64,000 nucleotides of DNA, taken from assembly GCF_003049705.1 (NCBI RefSeq), contig NZ_PIRF01000003.1:1-64000 (forward strand), in the 5' to 3' direction. Shown here one piece after another: positions 16,242 through 24,281 of the stretch. The translations under genes and the position numbers were made by a program. The number at the start of each line of letters is the position of its first letter. The first letter of the stretch is position 1. The notes beneath the pieces are model-generated. The model searched no databases and was not told the DNA's origin. It worked only from the letters and a program-made list of their open reading frames with translations. The DNA is from Campylobacter concisus (GTDB lineage: Bacteria; Campylobacterota; Campylobacteria; Campylobacterales; Campylobacteraceae).

Positions 16242-16697
16242 TCAAGCATTCGAGCCATTTTTAAGTGCTTCAAGTTTTAGCATTGCCGTGACAAAACTAT
16301 CAATCGCAGGGACAAATTTATTAAAAACAATAACTGGAGTTGAATTATAAGCGTCCTTATAAATCCTATATTCGATCTTACCACTAGCGATATAAACTTC
16401 GTCATCTTTTAGATCAAGGTATTGCTCTTGCGTTATCCTTGTGGTATGCTCACCACCGCTATTTAAAGCGACAAAAGTCAGAACATAGCTATCATCCCAC
16501 TTTTCAAACTCTCCAAGCTCATTTACAATGGGGTTGTTATCTTTATCTAGCTTTTGCTTACCATCGATCTTTTTAGTCTTTAAGACTTTAATCTTTTGCT
16601 CGAAACAATCTAAATTTTGGTTGAGAGATTGATAAATTTCTCTATAAAGATTTTCGCTTGTACTGTCCATTAATGGAGCTGTTGCATTTTTTGCCAT
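16242..16697 (-). CDS. Putative ssDNA-binding protein of the element
   Basis: A 151-residue protein of mixed charge with beta-rich core (DSYVLTFVALNSGGEHTTRIT; VYIASGKIEYRIYKDA). Size, predicted fold and location directly before rep recall the ssDNA-binding proteins of filamentous phages, but no signature motif confirms it. AAAAGGAT precedes the ATG, which lies 28 bases inside the HTH gene. It could instead be a copy-control protein. Confidence 0.45.
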   Translation of the reverse strand: MAKNATAPLMDSTSENLYREIYQSLNQNLDCFEQKIKVLKTKKIDGKQKLDKDNNPIVNELGEFEKWDDSYVLTFVALNSGGEHTTRITQEQYLDLKDDEVYIASGKIEYRIYKDAYNSTPVIVFNKFVPAIDSFVTAMLKLEALKNGSNA

Positions 16698-16873
16698 TGT
16701 TTTATCCTTTTTGAAAAAATTTGATTTTTTATTAAATATCTATTACTAATAATTTGAGAAAGATAAGCTTTGCTAATCTTTAAATGATCGCATATATCAG
16801 CCCTTGTTAAAGAATTTTTAGATGATAGGATTTCAAGAACTGAAAAGATTAGCTTATAATGGATTTTTCTCAT
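16670..16873 (-). CDS. Small helix-turn-helix regulator
   Basis: A 67-residue protein whose residues about 22-44 (LTRADICDHLKISKAYLSQI) form a classic helix-turn-helix: a short first helix, a turn, and the recognition helix KAYLSQI. It probably controls transcription of the element. Its ATG overlaps the recombinase stop codon as TAATG, tying it to that gene's translation. Confidence 0.7.
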   Translation of the reverse strand: MRKIHYKLIFSVLEILSSKNSLTRADICDHLKISKAYLSQIISNRYLIKNQIFSKRIKQWQKMQQLH

Positions 16874-17829
16874 TAAATAGCCTTTATTTCTGGATTAAAT
16901 GGGAATAAGCTTTTTAAATAACGAACTATCGCACACATAACAGCAACAATAGCAGTCATCTTCTTTTTGCCGTTAGCTAATAAACGCTCATAACGTGCCT
17001 TAAATTTAGCGTTAAAACGAATGGCACATAATGCAGTCATAAATAGAATACGCCTTATATTAGAATTGCCCATTTTGTTTATCTTTTGGCTTTTATGAAC
17101 ACTTGAACCACTTTGAAAAATTCTAGGACTAAGACCAATAAAACTTATAAATTGTTTTTCAGATTTATCCCTATTAAAATGCAGTTGTGGAAATAAATTT
17201 AAAGCGAGATCAATGCCAAAGCCTTTGTTTTCTTTAATGATCTCTTCGGTTTCTGGAATAGCTTTTTTAACAAGGTCAAAAGCCAGTTTTTGAAGCATAG
17301 CTTGAAGTTTTGCAATCTCTTTTATAAGATTTGCGATAACATTATCAATTACTTTATTATTTAAAGTTTTTTGAGAACTTTTAAAATTTTTAAGTTGAGT
17401 ATTTATTTTTTGGAGCAAATTTAAGGTTGAATTGTAACTTTTTATCTCTAAATACTCGGCATTATACTTATCAGGTGCAATCTCACTTTTAAAAGTCCTA
17501 GCATAAACAGCCAAGCCATAACTATCGCTTGTATCAGTTTTTATAGTGCTAAGATGCTTTAAAAATAAAGATGATTTATAGGGGTTTGTAACACAATATC
17601 TAATACTTAAATCAGATAAAGCCTTTTGAAGTGCTAAATGATAATTTGAAGTTGCTTCAAAAACAACTAAAATTTCATCATTTTTAAAACTATCAAAATA
17701 AACTTTGATAAGCTCATAGTTATTAGGCAATGTTTCAAATTTAGCTTTCTCACTCATAATAGAAGTTAAAAAACAAACGTCGATTTTATCTTTAGAAACA
17801 TCAACACCACAAAAAAACGCTTTTTTCAT
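16873..17829 (-). CDS. IS110-family DEDD recombinase (Piv-like), likely the element's integrase
   Basis: A 318-residue IS110-type recombinase. The N-terminal DEDD/RuvC-like domain shows D10 (FCGVDVSKDKIDV), E58 (VVFEATSNYH) and D99/D102 (IKTDTSDSYGLAVYA). A coiled middle is followed by the Tnp_20 domain with FIGLSPRIFQSGSSVHKS, whose serine pair is in the position of the catalytic serine, and KMGNSNIRRILFMTA. Length is normal and intact. CAGGAG precedes the ATG. Unlike a free-standing IS, its stop overlaps the next phage gene. IS110 relatives (PivNM/Irg) also serve Neisseria filamentous prophages, a precedent for use as a phage integrase. Confidence 0.9.
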   Translation of the reverse strand: MKKAFFCGVDVSKDKIDVCFLTSIMSEKAKFETLPNNYELIKVYFDSFKNDEILVVFEATSNYHLALQKALSDLSIRYCVTNPYKSSLFLKHLSTIKTDTSDSYGLAVYARTFKSEIAPDKYNAEYLEIKSYNSTLNLLQKINTQLKNFKSSQKTLNNKVIDNVIANLIKEIAKLQAMLQKLAFDLVKKAIPETEEIIKENKGFGIDLALNLFPQLHFNRDKSEKQFISFIGLSPRIFQSGSSVHKSQKINKMGNSNIRRILFMTALCAIRFNAKFKARYERLLANGKKKMTAIVAVMCAIVRYLKSLFPFNPEIKAI

Positions 17830-17840
17830 TTTTGATACTC

Positions 17841-17879
17841 CTGAATAAAATTTAGGTTATGTTTCTTTCTTGTATTCAG
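17841..17879 (-). repeat. Hairpin before the recombinase gene
   Basis: CTGAATA (17841-17847) pairs with TATTCAG (17873-17879), 11 bases upstream of the recombinase ATG and covering its CAGGAG ribosome site. It may limit recombinase translation. A TTGACA at 17885-17880 on the minus strand could be a -35 for the same gene. Confidence 0.5.
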
Positions 17880-18042
17880 TGTCAAGCACTAAGATTTTTA
17901 ATCGAAACACTAACCCATAAGCCCTAAATCTTGGCTACAGCGTGGAAAATCGCTTATTTTAGTAACAGGGGCTTATGGAAATTTTATAAAATCAAAAGAG
18001 AAAAACGAAACGAAATAAGGTAAATTCTCTTTGATTTTATGG
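17880..18042 (-). ncRNA. Candidate IS110 bridge RNA
   Basis: The non-coding DNA upstream of the recombinase folds strongly. On the minus strand, a first hairpin pairs 18025-18040 with 17986-18001 (ATAAAATCAAAGAGAA with TCTCTTTTGATTTTAT, one bulged base). A second pairs CCATAAGCCC (17978-17969) with GGGCTTATGG (17924-17915) around a 44-base loop that holds a short inner AAAAT/ATTTT stem. In IS110-group elements such as IS621 a guide RNA with large recognition loops is made from this end. Its presence here is inferred from position and fold only. Confidence 0.5.
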
Positions 18043-18179
18043 AAGTATCATACAAATTTTAGTAGTTAATTATTAGGGGTGAATGAAAGTTTAAAATTTG
18101 CAAAATAGCAAATTACTATTTTTGATATCACAAAAATTAAATTTCTCTCATCGTTTAACAATGCATATCTAACTCAGGC

Positions 18180-18185
18180 TATAAT
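18180..18185 (+). promoter_or_regulatory. Extended -10 promoter, GCTATAAT type
   Basis: GGCTATAATACGC places TATAAT 30 bases before the M48 peptidase ATG, with AAAAGGA between. As this is host DNA, it bounds the right edge of the phage-like element. Confidence 0.65.
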
Positions 18186-18215
18186 ACGCAGAATTTTAGT
18201 CCAAAAAGGATAAAA

Positions 18216-19019
18216 ATGAAAAAATTTCTACTTACATTGTTAGCAACTAGTTTGCTCTTCACTGGCTGCTCAAGCGTTACAAAAGCAGGCGTTGTTGGTG
18301 CTGATCGTAAGCAGTTTATGCTAGTCTCATCAGAAGCTATGGAGCAAAGCTCAGCCCAAGCCTACGTCAAGACGCTAACAGCTGCTAGGAGTAAAGGCGA
18401 GCTAAATGTTGATCCGATCCTTACAAAAAGAGTTCAAGATATCGCTAAAAGGCTAATCGCCCAAACTGGTGTTTTTAGAGATGACGCTCTAAAATGGAAG
18501 TGGCAAGTGAATGTCATTAATGAAGATACGCTAAATGCTTGGTGCATGCCAGGGGGCAGGATAGTCGTTTATAGCGGCATCATAAAAAGGCTAAATTTAA
18601 CAGATGCACAGCTAGCTGCGGTCATGGGTCACGAGATCGCACACGCTCTTAGAGAGCACAGCAGGGAGCAAGCAAGTGCTGATCAGATGAAAAGCATAGG
18701 TATCTTTGCAATAGCCACAGCTACTGGCCTTGGCGATCTTGGAGCTAATGCTCTAAATTTAGCTAGCGAATACACCATATCTCTGCCCTTTTCTCGCTCA
18801 CATGAAACTGAAGCTGATCACATCGGCACTGAGCTAATGGCAAGAGCCGGATACGATCCAAAAGAAGCGGTCGAAGTCTGGGTAAAAATGAGCAAGATGA
18901 GTGGCGGAAAGGTGCCTGAAATTTTAAGCACACACCCATCAAACGAGAGTAGGATAAAAGATCTAAAAGAGATCGCAGCAAAGCTTGAGCCAGTCTACCA
19001 AGCTGCTAAAAGAGGCTAG
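18216..19019 (+). CDS. M48 family metallopeptidase lipoprotein
   Basis: A 267-residue outer-membrane-directed lipoprotein: signal MKKFLLTLLATSLLFTGC with lipobox cysteine 18, then an M48 domain. The zinc site is MGHEIAHALREH (HExxH near residue 137) with the third ligand in SHETEADHIG (near residue 195). It resembles the LoiP/YggG type of M48 proteases, which act in periplasmic protein quality control. The gene is alone, immediately right of the phage-like element. Confidence 0.9.
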   Translation: MKKFLLTLLATSLLFTGCSSVTKAGVVGADRKQFMLVSSEAMEQSSAQAYVKTLTAARSKGELNVDPILTKRVQDIAKRLIAQTGVFRDDALKWKWQVNVINEDTLNAWCMPGGRIVVYSGIIKRLNLTDAQLAAVMGHEIAHALREHSREQASADQMKSIGIFAIATATGLGDLGANALNLASEYTISLPFSRSHETEADHIGTELMARAGYDPKEAVEVWVKMSKMSGGKVPEILSTHPSNESRIKDLKEIAAKLEPVYQAAKRG

Positions 19020-19176
19020 GCTTGATCGAATAAATTTGAGCGATCCTAAGATTGCTCAAATTTATAATTAGTGTATTTTAGAAAAATTACGACTGCTAAT
19101 ATGCAGCCAGTCGGCACAAAGAGCAAGAGCCTTGGTTTAAAGCTCACAACAACTCTCGCTTAATCTTTGTCTATAA

Positions 19177-19494
19177 AAAAATGGTGAAATTTTAGGTTAC
19201 TGCTCACTAAGTGACTTTAATCCTAAAATCGCTTACGATATAAGCGTAGAGATAAGCATCTATGTCGCTAAAAAGGCTCTTAAATGGGGCATCGGCAAAC
19301 AGCTTTTAGCCCACAGCCTAAATGAAGCTAGAGAGCTAAATTTAAAAAACATCATCGCACTAATCTTTAACAAAAACAAAGCAAGCCTTGGGCTGTTTTT
19401 GAAATTTGGCTTTGAAAAATGGGGAGAACTGACTGGCGTTTGCCTGATGGATGGCGAGTATAAAGATATCGTTATCTTGGGGCTAAAGCTCTAA
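19177..19494 (+). pseudogene. 5'-truncated GNAT acetyltransferase remnant
   Basis: Reading from 19177 gives 105 residues (KNGEILGYCSLSDFNPKIAY…) that match the C-terminal two thirds of a phosphinothricin-type GNAT N-acetyltransferase, including the acetyl-CoA loop region KKALKWGIGKQLL. A stop codon at 19174 precedes it, no start codon or ribosome site is present, and the N-terminal third of the domain is missing. It is best read as a decayed gene. Activity is not expected. Confidence 0.8.
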
Positions 19495-19537
19495 AAGCCA
19501 AGCATTAAGCAAATAAAGATATAATTCCACTTTTTAT

Positions 19538-19625
19538 GGGTAGATGTCCGAGCGGTTTAAGGAGCACGCCTGGAACGCGTGTGTGGGGCAACTCACCGAG
19601 AGTTCGAATCTCTCTCTGCCCGCCA
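19538..19625 (+). tRNA. tRNA-Ser (GGA)
   Basis: An 88-base tRNA with acceptor GGGTAGA/TCTGCCC (one G-U pair), anticodon stem CACGC/GCGTG around CTGGAAC giving anticodon GGA, a long variable arm (class II, as for serine) and encoded CCA. The serine tRNA lies beside decayed genes, as expected of an old integration hot spot. Confidence 0.93.
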
Positions 19626-19802
19626 TAAAACTATCTACAACCTAAAGCTTCTTGACCTTTATTTTTATTGCTTAAAACATTGGCACTAAGCAAAAGACTA
19701 CTTTTTTAAAACTTACTAAAATCTTGCCAATTATCTTTTACTTTTGTCATAGTTAGGCATATAACTAGCATCAAATTTGCTCCATTCTAGAAGAAATTTT
19801 AA

Positions 19803-19985
19803 CTATAAAATTCTATTTGCCTTATCGACAGCTACGAACGCCCAGTGCATAAATTCTTGCCTTGGTTTGTATTTGCCGCTGTTAAAATACTCCGCTAGCC
19901 GCGCCTCCTCCGTTTCGCTTAGCTCGCCGCCAAGCCCCCAGCGCGTCTTTTGTATGAGCTCCTGCGCGCTCGCTGGTATAGGGCT
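19803..19985 (-). pseudogene. Gene remnant, minus strand
   Basis: The minus strand carries about 60 protein-like residues ending at 19803 (RWGLGGELSETEEARLAEYF…), higher in GC than its surroundings and without a start codon of its own. No family is recognised. It abuts another remnant read in the opposite direction, so the two look like fragments joined by deletion. Right boundary is approximate. Confidence 0.4.
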
Positions 19986-19992
19986 TAGGCTT

Positions 19993-20247
19993 AGCGGCGA
20001 TGATGGCAAGATAAGGGGCAAATTTAAACTAAATGAGCCAAAGCTAAGCGTTGTTAAGCTCATAGAGCTTCCATTTATCGAAGCGGTTTTGGGCGAGAAT
20101 TTTAAAGAACTAGCAAAAGATGAGATGATAAATTTAGATGGGGCTTTAAAGCCTATACTCTGGGATCACAAGGCAACTTTACTTGTGCGAAAAGACAAAA
20201 ATGGCAAGTTTAGAAATTTAAACATAAAAGAGCTTCGGGAATTTTGA
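19993..20247 (+). pseudogene. 3' gene fragment, plus strand
   Basis: About 84 codons reading GKFKLNEPKLSVVKLIELPF… to a stop at 20247 look like the genuine C-terminus of a cytosolic protein of unknown family. The 5' part runs into the antisense of the neighbouring remnant and no start is apparent. The end overlaps the next small gene's ATG, as it would in an intact operon. Confidence 0.45.
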
Positions 20248-20459
20248 TGATGCAAAATTTCAATGAGAAAAATGAGTTTAAATACAGCAAATTTAACTAC
20301 GAAAAAACTCATCAAATAGCCCAAAACTGCGCTAAATTTAAGCTAGATAGCGACGAAGAGGAGACGAGCTGCGGCGGCGAGACGAGCTGCTACGACTGCG
20401 CGTTTAGGCGCTGGAGTAAAGATAGCTTCATCTGCATGGCGCAAGCTAGCAAAGGCTAA
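20244..20459 (+). CDS. Small cysteine-rich protein, 71 aa
   Basis: An acidic small protein of unknown function with a cysteine cluster in its second half (ETSCGGETSCYDCAFRRW, followed by FICMA) that could bind zinc or an Fe-S centre. The start overlaps the preceding fragment by four bases (ATGA). It may be the surviving partner of that broken gene, so its activity today is uncertain. Confidence 0.5.
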   Translation: MMMQNFNEKNEFKYSKFNYEKTHQIAQNCAKFKLDSDEEETSCGGETSCYDCAFRRWSKDSFICMAQASKG

Positions 20460-20466
20460 GCTAGCT

Positions 20467-21009
20467 CTATGCGACCATTTTTTTATCTTTAAGTTTTCCG
20501 CCACGTTTATACTTTAGTTCGCCACAAAATCTCTTGCCAAATTTCGCCTCGATGATGAGAACTAGCACGAAAAATATCTTTTCGTCGTTTAAAGAAGCGA
20601 TTTGGCGCAGGGTTTGATCTGCGCCGCTAAATTTGACGCCGTTTTTGCGTAAAGTCTCGCAAAAAATAGCCTCGTCAAAGCCCAACATTTGCGAAATTTC
20701 AGTTATGCTGTATGGCTCTAGTGAGGCGATGATTCGGTCCATATTGCAAATGCTTGGATTTTTACTGCGTGTTAGCACATCCATTGTTTCATTCATTAGC
20801 TTTACTAGCTTTTTTCTGCGATTTATAACATGAAGTGTTGCGGCAAGCAATATTAAAAAACCTGCGATTTTATGGGCATTTAGTAAGTACTCATTATATT
20901 CGCCAAGTGCAAAATTTACACCAGAGAATGCGAGCATACAAAGCCCTAAAATAAGAACTAAAACAAGACAGAATTTATAAATAACCTCTACTTTAAACAT
21001 GACACTCAT
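20467..21009 (-). CDS. Membrane protein of unknown function, 180 aa
   Basis: Two membrane helices (about residues 10-32 and 43-62) with histidines at H46 and H60 that could hold a metal or haem, as in DUF4405-like proteins. They are followed by a cytosolic part with a helix-turn-helix-like segment (SITEISQMLGFDEAIFCETLRK, about 97-118). It lies 80 bases downstream of the siderophore receptor on the same strand and may belong to that iron-uptake operon. The family is not securely recognised. Confidence 0.6.
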   Translation of the reverse strand: MSVMFKVEVIYKFCLVLVLILGLCMLAFSGVNFALGEYNEYLLNAHKIAGFLILLAATLHVINRRKKLVKLMNETMDVLTRSKNPSICNMDRIIASLEPYSITEISQMLGFDEAIFCETLRKNGVKFSGADQTLRQIASLNDEKIFFVLVLIIEAKFGKRFCGELKYKRGGKLKDKKMVA

Positions 21010-21088
21010 CCTAAAATATATTTTTCTAATTATACACTTTAGGAGTTGAAATTTATCACCAGCTTATTTAGCTGGTGATTTAATTAGA

Positions 21089-23203
21089 TTAAAAATTGTA
21101 GTTAAAGCTGAGATTAAAGGTGCGTGGATCGCCATAAACCATCATGTTTTTGCCGATGCCTTCGTAGTATTTTTTGTTAAAGAGATTATCGATATTTAGC
21201 TGTACATCAAAGTTTTTAGCAAATTTATATCCAAACATCAAATTAGCTAAAGTGTAGCCTTTTTGTGTGATTTCATCTGCGCCTTCGCCAGTGTAAATTT
21301 TACTCTTATACATAGCTCCAGCCCCTACCCTAAAGTCTCTGATCTCATACTTTGCAAATAAATTTGCCGTGCTTCTTGATGAGTCAGTAGCGTATTTCTC
21401 GCCATTAGCATCTTTTGCGTTAAAGTGCGTTGCACCAAAGCTTAGGCTTAAGTTTTTAGTAATATCGCCGTTTATATCTAGCTCGACACCCTTGCTTGTC
21501 ACGCCTTTGCCAGCTTCAAATATGTCGGCATTTGTCGCTGGATTTTTCCTGCCAGTGTTTATGCCAAGCTTGTCTTGTACGATCTTAAAGACACCAAGAC
21601 TTGCTTGAAGCGCCCCGTCAAGATACTCGCCTTTGATGCCCACTTCATAGTCCTTGCCTTGGATAGGATCAAGATATTTGTCATTTGCATCTTTTGCGGT
21701 TTGAGGTTTAAATATGCTCGTGTAGCTAGCATATAGAGTGTGGTTTGCTCCGATGTCGTAAGTTACGCCAAGATATGGTGTGATCTCATTTGTGAAATTT
21801 CTATTGTCTTTGCCGCCCTCGATCTCGTATTTGTAGTAGCTCACTCTGGCACCTAGTAGGAATTTAAGCTCATCGGTGATTGATAGTTTATTTGCCGCAT
21901 AAAATGCCTTTTGTATCGTTTTGTCTTTGTTGTTTTGATCTTCGTAAGGAAACTTTGGATCATCAAGGTGTAAATTTTTAAAATCAATCCTGCTTCTAGC
22001 TGTATAAGCAAGCCCAGCTGGTGTGTTCTTTTGCAGCCAGTAGCTACTTACCCTATCGCTACTTTTTTTATAGTTGTTATACATAGCGCCAAAGACAAAC
22101 TCATGAGATAAATTTGCTAGCTCGTAAGGGATATTTGCGTATGCATCTACGTTGTGGATATTCTCCTCTCTTTTGTTTGCATAGACGCTAAGACCACTCA
22201 TATTGCCAGTACCGTCTAAATTTACCGCTCCGCCGTAGTAGAGTAGATTTGAGTCAGTGTTTGCCCGTCTAAATGAGTAACTTAAATTTAAGCTCGCTTC
22301 ATTTTCAAAGTAGTGCCTAAAATCAGCATAAAAATCAAGTGTTTTTATATCCCACCTCGTCCAAGGCTGAGAGAAAATTTCATTTTTACTAAAATTTGTC
22401 CTAGAACCATCTGCGTAAAAAGCTGGCATGCCGCCCCATCTAACCCCGTGGCGTCTTAGCTCTTGATAAAACGCACCAAGACTAAGCCATGAGCTATCAC
22501 CTATGTCGCTATCTACGACGCCATAAATTGCGCTATTTTTTCGGTTGTAATAATCCATATAAGAGTGCGACTTCTCATGCGTAAAAGATAGCCTCGCTCT
22601 GACGCTTCCGCTCTCATTTACAGGCGTTTGCACATCACCATTTACGCCGTATCTATCGTATGAGCCAGCACTTACACCAAAATTCCCTTTTAGCTCCTTT
22701 GAGTCTGCCCTTTTTCTTATGAAATTTAAGCTTGCAGCTGGGTTGCCAGCACCTGCAAGCAGGCCATTTGCCCCTTTTACCACCTCAACTCTTTCATAAG
22801 GTAGCAAGCTCATATCATTTGCGCCAAGACTAAAGCCACCAAAGCTAGGCATTGAATCAAGCAAGTAATAATCTATCGCAAAGCCACGAGCCGTCGGATA
22901 TACGCGCTCGTCCCATTTGTTTAGCGTGACGCCAGGTACATTTCTAAGAAGCACCTGATAGTCTTTGATGCCTTGATCTTTTAGTCTAGCCTCTGTTAGC
23001 ACTGTTAGCGACTGGGGCGTTTGACGAGAGGTTAAATTTAGCCTAGTTGTGCTTTTTACAAGCTCTTTTGCAAAGTAGTTTGCGTCGTCTCTTCGCTCGC
23101 TTTCCACGACATCTACCGCTTCTAAAACCTTCTCATTTTCACTAGCATAAATTTGAGGCAACGCCAAATTTAAAGCAACTAAGCTAAATAAAATTTTTTT
23201 CAT
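21089..23203 (-). CDS. TonB-dependent siderophore receptor
   Basis: A 704-residue outer-membrane receptor of the FhuE/FoxA/FpvA-like siderophore family. It has a signal peptide (about residues 1-20), a plug domain (about 50-165; QTPQSLTVLTEARLKDQG, DYYLLDSMP and YERVEVVKGANGLLAGAGNPAAS are typical) and a 22-strand barrel ending in NLSFNYNF with the C-terminal aromatic residue. It imports an iron-chelate with TonB energy; the exact siderophore cannot be read from sequence. It is downstream of a PepSY protein whose end overlaps its start by 20 bases, forming an uptake-plus-reduction pair. Confidence 0.93.
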   Translation of the reverse strand: MKKILFSLVALNLALPQIYASENEKVLEAVDVVESERRDDANYFAKELVKSTTRLNLTSRQTPQSLTVLTEARLKDQGIKDYQVLLRNVPGVTLNKWDERVYPTARGFAIDYYLLDSMPSFGGFSLGANDMSLLPYERVEVVKGANGLLAGAGNPAASLNFIRKRADSKELKGNFGVSAGSYDRYGVNGDVQTPVNESGSVRARLSFTHEKSHSYMDYYNRKNSAIYGVVDSDIGDSSWLSLGAFYQELRRHGVRWGGMPAFYADGSRTNFSKNEIFSQPWTRWDIKTLDFYADFRHYFENEASLNLSYSFRRANTDSNLLYYGGAVNLDGTGNMSGLSVYANKREENIHNVDAYANIPYELANLSHEFVFGAMYNNYKKSSDRVSSYWLQKNTPAGLAYTARSRIDFKNLHLDDPKFPYEDQNNKDKTIQKAFYAANKLSITDELKFLLGARVSYYKYEIEGGKDNRNFTNEITPYLGVTYDIGANHTLYASYTSIFKPQTAKDANDKYLDPIQGKDYEVGIKGEYLDGALQASLGVFKIVQDKLGINTGRKNPATNADIFEAGKGVTSKGVELDINGDITKNLSLSFGATHFNAKDANGEKYATDSSRSTANLFAKYEIRDFRVGAGAMYKSKIYTGEGADEITQKGYTLANLMFGYKFAKNFDVQLNIDNLFNKKYYEGIGKNMMVYGDPRTFNLSFNYNF

Positions 23204-24281
23204 TTTTTCTCCTTTTAAATTTTCTAAACCACAGATAAAGCCCTGAGATGCTCAAAACTAACGGCGAGATGCCCACTATGAACCAGATAAATTTTGTAGT
23301 TTGGTTGTAGTTTCCAAAGTGCGATCTTCTAAAGGTCGAGAGGATTTTCTCGCTTAAATTTGCATTTTTTATGTCTAGGACACTAACTAGCTTACCGCTA
23401 TCTTTGTCGTAGGTGATCACGCTTGAGTATTCGTTATGCACTAAACTTTGCCATATCACGTAGCCAAAGATGCGGATGTTTGCCCCTTGCATGAAAGGTA
23501 GCGAGATGAAGTGTGGCTCGAAACCTTTGATCTCTTTTTTCGAGCTGGCCACCATCTCATCAAGGGATAAACTTTTGTTATAAATTTTTGTGTCTATTAC
23601 GAAGTCATTTTTAAACTCTGGCGTGCGTGCCATCTGAAATTCCCACCAAGCCCCACTTATGCAAATGAGTAGTAAAATAGGCGTAGAAAAAATTCCTATC
23701 ATTTTATGAATGTCGCTCATAAAAATATTTAGCCTATTTACACGAAGCCTAAGTAGTGTCAGCCAAAATTTTCTATAAATCACGAAACCACTTATGCAGA
23801 TAAAAAATGTAAAAATAGCGGTTAAAGTAAGGATAACGTGACCGCTCTTTCCTAGAAATAGCGACTCATGAAGCTCGGTTAAAACTCCAAAAAATCCCTC
23901 ATCATGTGCGAGGGGCTCGCTCTTTATCTTACCGCTAAAAGCGTCAAAATAGATAAATTTCCACTCTTTTTGACTATCATTGTGCTCGATTAACCAAATT
24001 TTGTCGCATTTTTTAAGGTTTGCATCGATGTTGATGCCGACCATCTCATAGCCGCCAAGCTCGCTTGCGATGATCTCTCTTAGCTCATCAAAGCTGATCC
24101 TTTTGCTTAAATTTTCTTTGTTTAAATTTACATTTACGACATTTGGAGCAAGAAGACTGTTTAGCTCATCTTTATAAACGAGGATCGCACCACTAAAACA
24201 AACTACTGCAAGTGGAATGAAAAATAAAAGAGATAAATAAGCGTGAACTTTATAAAAATTTTTTTGATTTAGAAATTTAAC
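23184..24281 (-). CDS. PepSY-domain membrane protein (PiuB/FoxB-like), start codon missing or unusual
   Basis: The frame gives a PepSY-associated membrane protein with four helices, of the type that reduces ferrisiderophores at the inner membrane. Using the first in-frame ATG (24044) yields 286 residues and drops the first helix and N-terminal PepSY part. The same frame stays open upstream to 24287 and encodes a fitting N-terminus (KFLNQKNFYKVHAYLSLLFF, then GAILVYKDEL). However, no ATG, GTG or TTG exists there; a GTT stands at 24279-24281, about 12 bases after AAAAGG. Either the start codon has mutated, GTT/ATT is used weakly, or only the short form is made. Confidence 0.7.
   Translation of the reverse strand, partial: VKFLNQKNFYKVHAYLSLLFFIPLAVVCFSGAILVYKDELNSLLAPNVVNVNLNKENLSKRISFDELREIIASELGGYEMVGINIDANLKKCDKIWLIEHNDSQKEWKFIYFDAFSGKIKSEPLAHDEGFFGVLTELHESLFLGKSGHVILTLTAIFTFFICISGFVIYRKFWLTLLRLRVNRLNIFMSDIHKMIGIFSTPILLLICISGAWWEFQMARTPEFKNDFVIDTKIYNKSLSLDEMVASSKKEIKGFEPHFISLPFMQGANIRIFGYVIWQSLVHNEYSSVITYDKDSGKLVSVLDIKNANLSEKILSTFRRSHFGNYNQTTKFIWFIVGISPLVLSISGLYLWFRKFKRRKNEKNFI

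Larger units (their letters stand above)
7470..18045. mobile_element. Integrated small phage-like element with IS110-type recombinase and lysis genes
   Basis: All genes from 7495 to 17829 lie on the minus strand, are tightly packed, often share TAATG or longer overlaps, and are lower in GC than the flanking core genes. In transcription order they are an IS110 recombinase, HTH protein, putative ssDNA-binding protein, rolling-circle initiator, eight unknowns, an origin-like gap, two small beta-rich proteins and a spanin-holin-endolysin lysis cassette. The borders are estimates: the left is between the SbmA-like stop (7368) and the endolysin stop (7495), the right between the hairpins ending at 18041 and the M48 promoter at 18180. 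No integrase of the tyrosine or serine type, no terminase, portal or Zot-like ATPase is seen. Confidence 0.8.

Noticed and set aside
16873-18045. Stand-alone IS110 insertion sequence
   Set aside because: The stop codon overlap with the next gene (TAATG) and the lack of a non-coding right end after the recombinase argue that it belongs to the larger element.
20467-24281. Complete haem-uptake system
   Set aside because: The receptor resembles siderophore, not haem, receptors and no haem ABC transporter or oxygenase lies nearby.
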